A stretch of 64,000 bases of DNA from Candidatus Zhuqueibacterota bacterium (lineage in GTDB: Bacteria; Zhuqueibacterota; Zhuqueibacteria; Residuimicrobiales; Residuimicrobiaceae): the NCBI GenBank assembly GCA_963169875.1, contig CAUJEL010000131.1:1-64000 (forward strand), read 5' to 3'. The position numbers and the translations under genes are program-made. Below, in pieces: positions 44,801 to 52,915 of this stretch (its first letter is position 1; each line of letters opens with the position of its first letter). The notes under the pieces are model-generated. The model saw only the letters and a list, made by a program, of their open reading frames with translations. It searched no databases and was not told the origin of the DNA.

Positions 44801-47620
44801 AATCTTTATGTCTACAGTGAAAGCAGTACGGGAATCGACAAAATTATCAGACAGACCACCAAAACCGACGTAAATGGCTACTATCAATTCATGGATTTTC
44901 CATTTAATCTACTCGTGGAAGTCGATGTCAAATCACTCCCGTACGGTTTTAAAAGAACCTCCAGTCAGGATTTATTCAAGTATACCAGTTATTTTCTCAC
45001 CTCGAATCGCCGTGTTGATAACGCGGATTTCGGTTATGTGGCGACCGTGGGCACGATCGGCGACTATGTCTGGTTTGATCGCGACGATGACGGCCTGCAG
45101 GACCCCGAAGAGCAAGGCCTGCCCGGCGTCATCCTGCGGCTGTACACCGACGCGGGAAAATATGTCTCCAAGACTATCACCAATGCGGATGGCCGCTATC
45201 TCTTCAAAAACGTCTTTGAAGGACGCTATCGCGTCGTGATCGACGCCGCCACGGTGCCGGAAGACTTCAGGCTGACCACCGTCAGTGATATCATCGACGT
45301 AACCATGCCGGTGCGCGGATGGTATCGTGATGCCGATTTCGGTTATTATACGGATGCGCCCAACCGCTGCAATAAACGTATCATGGCGTGGTATCAACCC
45401 GGATACGGCGATTCGACGGATACTCCGGCGCAGCGGCTCTGGTCGGCCGCCCATTCCGGCGGCCATGCAGATACCTCCCTGTTTGACGCCTATTCGTGCC
45501 AGTCTGCAGCCATGTGGGAATATCAGATTCTCCAGGCATGGTCTGCCGGCATCGATGGCTTTGTGGTCGACTGGCGCGGCCGCGACAGCTATGAAAATAC
45601 CGCCTTGCGAGGCCTGCTCAATAGCGCTCAGAAACTCCATGATCGCTATCAGCAAAATGGCTTCAATTTCCAAATTGCGGTCTCTTATCATGAAAAATCA
45701 ACCGGCACCCTGGAAGATAATTTCACCTACCTGGCCGATTCAATCCTGGTGCACGACGCTTACTGGGGCCGCCGCAACGGTGACCAGCAACCGCTTTATC
45801 TCTATGACACCGAAATGGATTTGCTGCCCGCAAAACGCTACCGCCAGGTCGCCGACAGCCTGCTGCCGGCACAGACCATTCTTGGCTGGAACCAGGCGGA
45901 TACCTCGGCCTATCCCTATATGGACTTTCTCTACCCCTGGGTCCAGGCACTGCCGGAAGAATGGGACGATGTCCATGGCTTGCACTGGGGTGAGGCCTAT
46001 CTGGACAGCTTTTATATCGCTGCCAACCGGGAAATCCCCATAAACCAGCTGCAATTCGTCGTCGGCTCGGTGTGGCCCGGGTATGATGAACGCGATTGGG
46101 TCGAGTCCAACACGAACCACTGGATGGCACGCCAGGATACCGCTGTCTATGCCGCCACCTGGAAAAAAGCGCTGGATTATAATAAAAATCTGCCGCTGCT
46201 ATGGATTCTGGTTGAATCCTGGAACGATTACAACCGCGGCAGCGAAATTGAATGGAGTCTGGAATGGCAGGATAAATTCCTCGTGGCCACACGTGATTGG
46301 GCTCAGATTTACAAAGAGAGTTGCTATTGGCAAGCACTGCCCAATATGGCGTTGGAGATGCCGCGCCATCTGTACCAGGCGCGGCAACGTGCAAAATTAC
46401 ACGGCACAGATCTGGACGGGACCAAAATTCTGGACTCGTTCTTTGCCGGGAATTATTATGAGGCCGTCAGCATAGCCGATTTGATGGCCGGCATCATGCC
46501 GATGCCGATGGAATCCGTGCAAAATGATACCTGCTGCATCCTGCAGTGGAATGCCAGTGAGATGGCGGAAGGCTATATCCTGCATCATGCCTCCAGCGCG
46601 CTGTCCTTCCTGCCGGGCGCCCCGGTCAAGCCGGATACGATGTGGCTGGGCAACGTGACGCAAATTAACATGCCCGCGTTGGGATTGAAAAATGGTGTCT
46701 GGATCGCGGTCACGGCCGTCGATAAAAAATTGGGCCGCTATGCAAATCAAAGCTGGTTTGAGAATTCGCTCAGCGGCGCTTCAATCCGTCCGTGGACGAA
46801 TTGCAGTCCTATCAGCGCAATTGAATCCGGGCCCGGAAACGCCCTGATCTTTGTCAGCGGCAGTGAAACTTATCAAAAAAGCAAGGAAAGCCGCGACTGG
46901 ACCAAAGCCGTGGACGGCGTTACAGAAGGCTGGGCGGGAACCACCTGGGCGCGCGGCGATGCCTCTGCCGGTACCCCTGCCATGGCCATATTCCGCTTCC
47001 GGGATGGTGGCATCTATCAATTCAACCGGCTGAAATTGACCACCGACAATGGCAGCGACGACGACAAGTCCAAACACCCGAATCAGGTGCGGCTCTTCCG
47101 CGTCTGGGTGTCGACCACCGGCATGGAGGCGCTGGATTTTGCCTCCCTGGGCGATTTTCGGGTTCGCTTCAACGGCGGAGCAGAGGTGTTCAAACTCGGC
47201 CGCATGGTGCAGGCAAGATATCTCCGGCTCGAGCTATTGGATCCAAATTATTATTCGGGTGGATGGATGCAACTGGTGGAATTTGGCGTCGATACCGATA
47301 AAAAACAGGGCGCTGTGCCCGCGACAGAGGAAACGCTGCTCGCTGAAGTGCCAACAGAGTATGCGCTGCTGCAGAATCATCCCAATCCGTTCAATGCCCA
47401 GACGACTATGGAGTTCAGTATTCCTCAGGCTGATCATGTGGAACTCAAAATTTATGATGTTCATGGCAGGGAAGTCGCGGAATTGATCGATGGCGGGATG
47501 CAACCGGGCGAGTACCGTGTGGACTGGCAGGCGGGAAATCTGCCCAGCGGTGTCTATTTCTATCGTCTGCAGACCCAAAGCGGTCAGCGTCTGATGAGAA
47601 AAATGATTCTGGTGAAATGA
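41834..47620 (+). CDS. giant modular T9SS surface protein with SdrD-B and GH99-like domains
   Basis: The product is 1928 residues. A signal peptide ends near ATAHAQN. Residues 40-940 are DUF11/isopeptide-like beta modules (DTIPSGASISYLIQIRN; AEYKIVLTNTGSIPMGNF). Two SdrD-B (Cna-B-like) domains follow at about 960-1065 (IGDYVWYDEDEDGIQDINEKG) and 1073-1170 (IGDYVWFDRDDDGLQDPEEQG), whose acidic DxDxDG loops suggest Ca2+ sites. Residues 1178-1500 resemble GH99/GH71-type glycosidases: KRIMAWYQPGY, AWSAGIDGFVVDWRG and WILVESWNDYNRGSEIEW, with Glu in the expected catalytic loop. A discoidin-like domain (about 1672-1820) and a T9SS sorting domain (1836-1928) end the protein. It probably acts as a surface-bound glycan hydrolase, with alpha-mannan as an inferred substrate. 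Confidence 0.85.
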   Translation: MNRTTNPKGFAMNCIKFKRMAAILVFFMSLLSATAHAQNLLGLNVVASADTIPSGASISYLIQIRNSSIINDAVNAKLQIQLPPETDYALVESNIYVQSSSLNTTTDIFTINLVSPFRAGVSTELYVTAKINHTANLQNFSYDVRFTLNADNASSLESVIQLTIRPPGLAFSIQKYGSRSVYLNSEYSYTFKIYGTSGLFEEIQSITLVDTLAEGIEIVSKPSSLIWDPATRILTMDRPKSSPSVEFAMSVRFPDTYFKADQRIYNTAHLIVKFSDGTEWKYKSTWYVDLVFPITIAPTITLTKQGPKSNIMVGASGGKWNISASNNGDVPSYQIVVSDTLPGAGKPSLLFVTGLIDINATIYYQTYDAPGTWFSVGKNYSDRMWYVSNNLPNIYKINIVKLVIQSLPGKRSVNFEIQFNASGSDWDGTSFQLPLVVNNCATLDHHWPDGTIHTIRSCSWFNLTPIALKPFVSISASSATINAGDVFSYTLNLTEQTQIYTRLMTPVTAILLPPQVEYQSWNRDPFLWGYNGVPTPQVDIINNYKGSGRTLVRFDWRPTNWGWLMMTAYRNIRMTVTVKAKRNLIPQTFAAHYHLLYIGNTAEVIESMQKVADQYDLNDNGLTNDIVYRSSPISVSIRAVVGLQAEEFVKGPLDPTWTKYPDYADTYAGGTAEYKIVLTNTGSIPMGNFKMMTILPYIGDISVIGSQPRESAWRPILTGPVTIVPDLSGNPIPGDVQVSYSLSGNPQRTEFDPTGPVGAEPPNWTTSFPGSETKSVYFNLGSLIIYGGESVIFTWQMQVPEDAPKGSVAWSSFAYRGQRMDNNSVLLPSEAHKVGVANLWTRLTKTDNQEVINEAVGIWYTIDYAYNELTEAGNAYLLEYVPPCMHLFYVVVNNNYNSNFSEISPGVIKIPLGRLVPGQVGQVKVYMAPRCFQEVFENCVALFNNDTAIVQACDATRVNPVIIGDYVWYDEDEDGIQDINEKGIPNAVVNLYVYSESSTGIDKIIRQTTKTDVNGYYQFMDFPFNLLVEVDVKSLPYGFKRTSSQDLFKYTSYFLTSNRRVDNADFGYVATVGTIGDYVWFDRDDDGLQDPEEQGLPGVILRLYTDAGKYVSKTITNADGRYLFKNVFEGRYRVVIDAATVPEDFRLTTVSDIIDVTMPVRGWYRDADFGYYTDAPNRCNKRIMAWYQPGYGDSTDTPAQRLWSAAHSGGHADTSLFDAYSCQSAAMWEYQILQAWSAGIDGFVVDWRGRDSYENTALRGLLNSAQKLHDRYQQNGFNFQIAVSYHEKSTGTLEDNFTYLADSILVHDAYWGRRNGDQQPLYLYDTEMDLLPAKRYRQVADSLLPAQTILGWNQADTSAYPYMDFLYPWVQALPEEWDDVHGLHWGEAYLDSFYIAANREIPINQLQFVVGSVWPGYDERDWVESNTNHWMARQDTAVYAATWKKALDYNKNLPLLWILVESWNDYNRGSEIEWSLEWQDKFLVATRDWAQIYKESCYWQALPNMALEMPRHLYQARQRAKLHGTDLDGTKILDSFFAGNYYEAVSIADLMAGIMPMPMESVQNDTCCILQWNASEMAEGYILHHASSALSFLPGAPVKPDTMWLGNVTQINMPALGLKNGVWIAVTAVDKKLGRYANQSWFENSLSGASIRPWTNCSPISAIESGPGNALIFVSGSETYQKSKESRDWTKAVDGVTEGWAGTTWARGDASAGTPAMAIFRFRDGGIYQFNRLKLTTDNGSDDDKSKHPNQVRLFRVWVSTTGMEALDFASLGDFRVRFNGGAEVFKLGRMVQARYLRLELLDPNYYSGGWMQLVEFGVDTDKKQGAVPATEETLLAEVPTEYALLQNHPNPFNAQTTMEFSIPQADHVELKIYDVHGREVAELIDGGMQPGEYRVDWQAGNLPSGVYFYRLQTQSGQRLMRKMILVK

Positions 47621-47719
47621 TCACAAGATGCCCGGCGTCTGATCTGCGGAGTAAAGCATCCAGCATCAAATAGGATGCTTGCGCAGAAAGGTGCCGGACA
47701 TCTGATCATGCAACTTTTA

Positions 47720-47809
47720 CCTAAACTGAGCGATTGCTTTAACCTTGCGAAGGTTGGGAACCTTCGCAAGGCTGCCTTTTGTGCACCAATCGCTCAATTT
47801 AGGTTTTTC
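47720..47809 (+). terminator. nested palindrome, probable terminator
   Basis: Outer arms CCTAAACTGAGCGATTG (47720-47736) and CAATCGCTCAATTTAGG (47787-47803) differ at one base. An inner pair AACCTTGCGAAGGTT (47741-47755; itself palindromic) and AACCTTCGCAAGG (47759-47771) sits inside. TTTTTCT follows the outer right arm, so it can terminate the giant gene. The inner CCTTGCGAAGGT unit recurs at 51821. It lies between convergent genes. Confidence 0.6.
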
Positions 47810-47911
47810 TATTGGGGGTAGCCATCATTCGGTGTTCCGGCATCCCGGCCGCCTGAAGCCGGAACTACGAACAATGGCATACCGGACTGCTTATTGGACA
47901 ACCACAAGAGA

Positions 47912-49228
47912 TTATTTCCTGTTGGTCTCCAGGGAAAACGACCCATTGTGAAAAGTCTCTTGATTCTTCAGAGCCGACATCATTTCCTGCGTCTCGCGCA
48001 AACCTTGCGTCAGCTCCTGGATCGCACTTTGCTGGCGGTTGAGTTGCGCCTCCAGCCTGGCGATCGTCTCTTTTGCCGATTGCAGGTCACCGGTTCTTTT
48101 CTCCAACGCCTGCAGACAGATCATGATGATGCCATCCATATCCGCCGAGGCCAGCAGCGTGTCATTGCCGATCTTGCCATAGCGATCACTGCCGTAATAG
48201 GCGAATATCTCCTGCGCCATGGGGCCATAATGGCGAAACTCGGCCGGGTCCTGGGTCTTGTAATTCCAGCTGCCAAGGCGGAGCCGGGAGAGGCTGGCGA
48301 GAAAACGCTCACCGTCAGCCGTTAGAAAGTTTTCTTTTCGCGTCGAATCTGAAACAGAAGACCAGCTGCTGCCCCCTGCCACCATTTCAACCCCGCTGGT
48401 GAGGCCTTGATTTGTGTACAGGCGATATCCGCCCACGAACCGCATGGTCATCTGGTTATTGGCGGTGGCGTAAACGCTGTCGCTGGAAAAACTGGCACTG
48501 GCATCGCCAATGACGCAGGAACCCTGCCTGCCAGCGGTGCGGCAATTTTTGCCGATGGCGACGGAAAATTGGCCGTTCGCTTTGTTCTGCAGGCCGATGG
48601 CCACGGCGAAATTTCCACTCGCAATGCTGGGACCGATTGCAATGGAGGCCAGACCGCTGGCGATCGATGAGGGCCCCAGTGCCAGCGCATCGTCATTGGT
48701 CGCCTGGGCGCCGCTGCCCAGCGCAATGGCGCCAACCGCCGATGCGGTTCCATTAAAGGTAAGAGCACGATCTGCACTGGCGGTGCTATAGTTGCCCAGA
48801 GCTACCGATTCATCGCCCGTGGCCGTGGTCGCCAGTCCCAATGCAAACGAGTTATCGCCACTCGCCCGCGTATTGCTGCCCATGGCCACAGAATATTGCC
48901 CGACATTGTTATCGTCCCAATACGTGGCGCCAAAACTGCTGACTGCACCGGCCCGGAAAGCGGCTTTGCCGGGATGCCACATCAACCGGACCCCGGCCCC
49001 GGTCACCGGAATGGTGCCGACATTCAGGGTACCGCTGCTGTAATATCCGCCATCCGCAAACGTCCTGGAAACAGAAGCACCATCGCTTTTCAGGATATCG
49101 AAACTGCTGCTGTTGTCGCTCGTGGGCAACTTGATCGAGGTCGATTGCGCCCAAAGCACTTCGCTGCTCGCAAAAAACGAGAAAAGCGACAAAGTAACAA
49201 ATACCACCAGACGTGATCCGGTTCTCAT
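47912..49228 (-). CDS. YadA-head-like surface protein with S74 chaperone domain
   Basis: This 438-residue protein has a signal peptide (RLVVFVTLSLFSFFASSEVLWAQ). Left-handed-roll YadA head repeats follow, of the form S.A.G..S.A.G (SVAMGSNTRASGDNSFALGLATTATGDESVALG and on). Near residue 287 begins an S74 intramolecular chaperone domain (SDSTRKENF with the conserved Ser and Lys, then HYGPMAQEIFAYYG). The C-terminal helix is a coiled coil (QSAKETIARLEAQLNRQQSAIQELTQ). Such domains trimerise fibres and then cleave themselves. The ATG at 49228 has GAGGAG upstream. It is likely a trimeric surface adhesin; phage origin is possible but no phage genes adjoin. Confidence 0.82.
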   Translation of the reverse strand: MRTGSRLVVFVTLSLFSFFASSEVLWAQSTSIKLPTSDNSSSFDILKSDGASVSRTFADGGYYSSGTLNVGTIPVTGAGVRLMWHPGKAAFRAGAVSSFGATYWDDNNVGQYSVAMGSNTRASGDNSFALGLATTATGDESVALGNYSTASADRALTFNGTASAVGAIALGSGAQATNDDALALGPSSIASGLASIAIGPSIASGNFAVAIGLQNKANGQFSVAIGKNCRTAGRQGSCVIGDASASFSSDSVYATANNQMTMRFVGGYRLYTNQGLTSGVEMVAGGSSWSSVSDSTRKENFLTADGERFLASLSRLRLGSWNYKTQDPAEFRHYGPMAQEIFAYYGSDRYGKIGNDTLLASADMDGIIMICLQALEKRTGDLQSAKETIARLEAQLNRQQSAIQELTQGLRETQEMMSALKNQETFHNGSFSLETNRK

Positions 49229-49489
49229 AGACAAGTCTCCTCTAGAATGAATTTTTCTGCGCGTTGCTGAAAAATTTTTCAAGCCCTGTAAGGGTGATAT
49301 AGGGCTGACAAGTGAAGTTTAATTGCAGGATGCCAACAAAGATGCGGAATCAATCTGGTTGCGGTGCCGGATGGGTGCCTGACAGGATGGATGATGCCTC
49401 ACAGGCGCAAAGATATAAATATTATAGCAAAAATGCAATGAAAAGCGTGTAATACGCCCGTTTTTAAAAAAAATGTGCGGCTGCGATTC

Positions 49490-49523
49490 GAAAAACCCGG
49501 CAGCCACAGCACATGCTGCCGGC
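49490..49523 (-). terminator. rho-independent terminator of the DUF362-DUF6599 unit
   Basis: CCGGCAGC (49497-49504) pairs with GCTGCCGG (49515-49522). Read on the minus strand, the hairpin is followed by a run of five T, 15 bases past the DUF6599 stop. The remaining spacer to 49229 shows nothing else. Confidence 0.8.
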
Positions 49524-49537
49524 CAGCAATTATTACT

Positions 49538-50383
49538 CTATAATTGCCGCAGATGCAGGTTCACTTCCAATACAGCACCACGGCGCACGATGCGGCCATA
49601 CTCGTTTTTATAATCTTTAAACGTCAGACTGTCATCTGCCGTTGAGATTTTCTCCAAATATTCATCCAGATTATCCGATAATTCACGCAAAACCGCGCGC
49701 GCCTCGACGCTGTCCGCGTAGGCTGCGCGCAACCACGTCTGTCTTTTTCCGGTTGAATCAGCGACCCGGGCGCACAAGGCATAGGGCCGGCCGGCCAGCT
49801 GCAAAATATCGCCATCGCCCAGTGTGTACACCATTTGCAGACTGTAAGGCCCGCCAATCAACAATTCAGACCCTGGGATGCGATTTTCCGGAAACTCTTC
49901 CAGGCGCAACACCGCGGTTTCTTCCTCGACGTTCTCCAGAAACTTTTCGAGCAGCTGCACCATGACGGGTAAATGTTCCGCCTCCCCGCTGAGATTGTTC
50001 ACCTGGATGAAGTAAGGCCCCTGCAGCGCGGTGATCTGGTAGATGCCGCCGGTGTTGCGCGCCGAAACGCCAGCCAGCGGCTGCTCCACGCCCTTCTTGG
50101 CCAGATAAATGGCCAACGCGGCCTCCGCATGGACCATCCGGTAAATATCCAGACTCAGTTCTGACTGGCCGTGGTGATAGCGCTGCACCACCAACTCGGC
50201 GAAACCGTACTCGAGATACAATTCTGCGCCGCCGTTGATATAGCCGTACAAATCCTGTTTCTGGAACACCAGCGCGGCTTCACTTCTGCGCCAGCCCGGC
50301 GCGAACTCATCTTTTGGCAGTTCAACCGCAGTGGCAGCAACGACGAATAATAGAATGGCCAGCCATGGAATACGAAAAAACAT
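49538..50383 (-). CDS. DUF6599-like secreted protein
   Basis: This 281-residue protein has a signal peptide (FFRIPWLAILLFVVAATAV). The motif at about 47-60, LYGYINGGAELYLEYGF, is the hallmark I associate with DUF6599. Mixed alpha/beta sequence follows, including SELSLDIYRMVHAEAALAIYLAKKG, and the protein ends VLEVNLHLRQL. It is probably periplasmic, with unknown function. It lies downstream of a Tat-exported DUF362 protein in the same direction, with a MITE-like element in the spacer, and a terminator follows it. Confidence 0.65.
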   Translation of the reverse strand: MFFRIPWLAILLFVVAATAVELPKDEFAPGWRRSEAALVFQKQDLYGYINGGAELYLEYGFAELVVQRYHHGQSELSLDIYRMVHAEAALAIYLAKKGVEQPLAGVSARNTGGIYQITALQGPYFIQVNNLSGEAEHLPVMVQLLEKFLENVEEETAVLRLEEFPENRIPGSELLIGGPYSLQMVYTLGDGDILQLAGRPYALCARVADSTGKRQTWLRAAYADSVEARAVLRELSDNLDEYLEKISTADDSLTFKDYKNEYGRIVRRGAVLEVNLHLRQL

Positions 50384-50394
50384 GATTTTCCTTC

Positions 50395-50570
50395 AACCTG
50401 ATCTATTCATAAACTGCCGAGCGCGCAGAGCCCGCCGAGTTGTTTATTTTATGATTATAGACAAGTTCAAATTTTAATTCTAGATCAATCTTAAAAACTG
50501 CTACCGATGCCATTTTTGTTTTTTTTCTTTGCGTATTACTGCGTCCCTGGCAGTGAATAATTCAGGTTAA
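50395..50570. mobile_element. 176-bp MITE-like element, copy 2
   Basis: It has the same length and ends as the copy at 11148: AACCTGATCTATTCA at the left and TGAATAATTCAGGTT at the right, with shared GCCGAGCGCGC, CGATGCCATTTTT and CTTTGCGTA. It fills the gap between the DUF362 and DUF6599 genes, and its last four bases include the DUF362 stop codon (50567-50569). It may have inserted into an operon. Confidence 0.6.
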
Positions 50571-51775
50571 ACAGTGATATGCTCGATTTTATCCGGCGCT
50601 GCAACCCCCAGTCCCAAACGCTCCGCATAGCGCAAATACTCGGTGAAACGGGGATGCTCATTGACCGTGACATTCATGGCTTTGCGCTTCTCCACGATCA
50701 ACCGGTGTCCGACAGCATCCAGGGCAAAGGGATCCGTGGCGAAAAACAGGGTGTTGAAATCATAGCAGAACTGCGCCGCAGGTCCGGGACCGCCATCATA
50801 CTGCCCGCGCAAGCCATCCAGAATGTTCAAGACCAGCTTGTCGCGCAGGACGGGAAAGGCCAGCACTTCGGTGCAGACGTCAAAGAACAGGGGCCGGTGC
50901 AGACGGCCGGTGTTACAGATGGCGCCATAGCCCAGATTTTTCGTGGCCATGGAAACGCCGTTGCCGGTGTTTTTGAATACCGGAATATTGATGATCTTGG
51001 TCAATATTTGTGTCAGCAGTTTGCCAAAATACGAATGTTTCTCATTGAAGACATGCTGATTCAGATAGGCTGGCTCCTTGTCCGCTTCCACATCCGCCCA
51101 GTAAAAAACCTCCCGGTCGAACAGATCGGCGCTGCGATGCGTGCCATCCGGCTTGAGCCAGCGCGAATTGTCCCCGGTCTTGCCTTCAGCGGCCGCCTCA
51201 TCCATGGTCTGCAGCCCTTCAATGCCGATACCCGGGTAGCGTTCCGGGGTGATGCCCGCGTCGCTCAGCATGTAATCAAAACGGTCCCAGATGATGATAT
51301 TTTCGCGTTTAAGGCCGTTACCAGTCAGCCAGGCAATGACGGCATCGATCACTTCCAAATGGGTGGAGATGATGCCCGGTCCCACGGGATTGACTTTGAT
51401 GCCGACAATATCTTTTTTGCTGAACAACAGCTTGAAGCTTTTCTTCGCATTTTGGCCCGTCAACTTTTCCAGGCCCTGCATCACCATATCCTGGACGACG
51501 CTGGACTGAATGTGCTGCTCTTTCAGTACCTGGTCATTGGTGACCTGGACCACGCGCCCCGGGAAAAGACCTGGCAGGGAAAGCGATGTTTTCGGTACCT
51601 TTAAGGCGTCTTCAATATTGGTTTTAGGTTTGGCAGGCGGCTGTGGTTTTTGTGCTTCTTGTGCCCAGGCCGATGGATTGCCCAGCAGCAGGCCGATGCC
51701 GGCGCCGATTTTCAGCATATCACGACGGTTGACATTGATCATATCATCCAGGGATCGATAGCTCGTCTTTTTCAT
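50567..51775 (-). CDS. Tat-exported DUF362 protein
   Basis: This 402-residue protein has a twin-arginine signal (NRRDMLKIGAGIGLLLG) at residues 16-32, preceded by a 15-residue leader and followed by a Pro-rich linker (QKPQPPAKPKTN). The body carries DUF362-type segments: DIVGIKVNPVGPG, ENIIIWDRFD, INIPVFKNTGNGVSMATKNLGYGAICN and LNILDGLRGQYDGGPG. DUF362 proteins are thought to bind Fe-S clusters or other cofactors, and Tat export implies folding in the cytoplasm. The bacterial function is unknown. Its stop codon lies inside the end of a MITE-like copy. Confidence 0.82.
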   Translation of the reverse strand: MKKTSYRSLDDMINVNRRDMLKIGAGIGLLLGNPSAWAQEAQKPQPPAKPKTNIEDALKVPKTSLSLPGLFPGRVVQVTNDQVLKEQHIQSSVVQDMVMQGLEKLTGQNAKKSFKLLFSKKDIVGIKVNPVGPGIISTHLEVIDAVIAWLTGNGLKRENIIIWDRFDYMLSDAGITPERYPGIGIEGLQTMDEAAAEGKTGDNSRWLKPDGTHRSADLFDREVFYWADVEADKEPAYLNQHVFNEKHSYFGKLLTQILTKIINIPVFKNTGNGVSMATKNLGYGAICNTGRLHRPLFFDVCTEVLAFPVLRDKLVLNILDGLRGQYDGGPGPAAQFCYDFNTLFFATDPFALDAVGHRLIVEKRKAMNVTVNEHPRFTEYLRYAERLGLGVAAPDKIEHITV

Positions 51776-51820
51776 TCTTGTCTCCTTAGAAGGCCGGTCT
51801 GAACCGGACTATTGCTCTAT

Positions 51821-51849
51821 CCTTGCGAAGGTCTGAAACCTTCGCGAGC
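51821..51849. repeat. CCTTGCGAAGGT palindrome, second copy
   Basis: CCTTGCGAAGGT-CTGAA-ACCTTCGCGAG repeats the inner palindrome found at 47743-47771. It lies in the 5' region of the DUF362 gene. Confidence 0.55.
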
Positions 51850-52000
51850 GCATCTCAACGTACCATTGAGTATACGAAATCTTGTCCTGCTTCGCAAGAA
51901 ATAAAAGAGATTAATATCCACACCCCTGGTCGAACGGGATGACCAGAAGGAATCGCAGGTAAAATCAACAACCTGATGAGTACATAATCGGGAACAAAAC

Positions 52001-52321
52001 ATGCAAACAGTCTTGGAATGCATAAAACATGGTAAAAAATGCGTACCAAGGCTGTTTTTTGATAATAAAAACACCAATCCGTTCAACAATGCCACGGCCA
52101 TTCGCTACGATTTGAAAGCGAATGCACGGATGAGAATCGCCCCATATGATGTGCGCGGCATTGAAGTGGCGGTGTTGAAGGATGGTTTTGAAAACGCGGG
52201 AACGCATGTGATCCATTGCGATGGACAGCAGTTGCCTTCCGGCTTGTACGTCTATCAGATCACCGCGACCAGCGACAAAGAGACCTTCCAGTCGCAGCGG
52301 CAGATGGTTTTGATAAAATAG
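52001..52321 (+). pseudogene. orphan T9SS sorting-domain remnant
   Basis: The 106-codon frame encodes NTNPFNNATAIRYDLKANAR, then YDVRGIEVAVLKDGFENAGTHVI, then LPSGLYVYQITATSDKE and MVLIK. This is an almost complete C-terminal sorting domain with no cargo and no signal peptide. The first 24 codons (MQTVLECIKHGKK...) have no ribosome site. It is probably the 3' end of a surface-protein gene whose front was lost. A strong terminator still follows it. Confidence 0.7.
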
Positions 52322-52341
52322 TTCAAACAGGGCTGTATGTG

Positions 52342-52374
52342 AAAAAGGCTCCATCTTGTGATGGAGCCTTTTTT
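52342..52374 (+). terminator. rho-independent terminator
   Basis: AAAAGGCTCCATC and GATGGAGCCTTTT enclose a TTGT loop and are followed by T residues. It sits 20 bases after the T9SS remnant. Confidence 0.92.
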
Positions 52375-52454
52375 GTTGGGGGTATATGTGAAATTGCCAC
52401 GAGTTTTAATGCGTGGATTGCTTGATAATAGTATTTATGGCTTTAGTCTAATAT

Positions 52455-52535
52455 GTACATAACCAGGAGTAGCACATGCAAACGGCTTTAGAACGCAAAA
52501 AATATGGCAAACAATAGTTTATAAAACCGTTGCTT
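52455..52535 (+). repeat. degenerate direct repeat of the T9SS-remnant 5' end
   Basis: GTACATAACCAGGAGTAGC then ACATGCAAAC matches GTACATAATCGGGAACAAA then ACATGCAAAC at 51980. The following 40 bases also align and would encode MQTALERKKYGKQ then a stop, against MQTVLECIKHGKK in the first copy. It appears to be a second, more decayed duplicate. Confidence 0.55.
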
Positions 52536-52677
52536 GGCAATAAGGTTAGCCTATACTTATTATAATCATGAATTTATTTCGGTCTGCCCCCATTAAAAGG
52601 CTGTGTAGGCGACTGGGGGATTCGTGCCCTATCCGTGCATATTTTCGAGTGTCCGTTTTTAATAAAGGAGAAATCTG

Positions 52678-52692
52678 ATGGACAAAGCCTAA
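52678..52692 (+). other. possible four-codon minigene or leader
   Basis: ATG-GAC-AAA-GCC-TAA is preceded by AAAGGAG at good spacing in otherwise empty AT-rich DNA, 224 bases upstream of the TIR gene. It may be a leader peptide or the start of a lost gene. Apart from the duplicate and this site, 52375-52915 holds no gene; a TTGACA at 52820-52825 may belong to the TIR operon promoter, though no well-spaced -10 was found. Confidence 0.25.
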
Positions 52693-52915
52693 ATTCCCTT
52701 GATTTTTGACGATAATTATATATATTTAAATATTGATTTAATCATAATTTGCCAGAATATTTTATCAGTTGATCTAGAGCGAAAACGGTAACCAGATACT
52801 TTCTCTCCAACACAAAATCTTGACAGAACATCCTATTGATATAAACACAATGTTTAGGTATAGGAACTAATTTCCCAAAATTTGACATCTTTTCACCTCA
52901 AATGGGAGTTGCATA

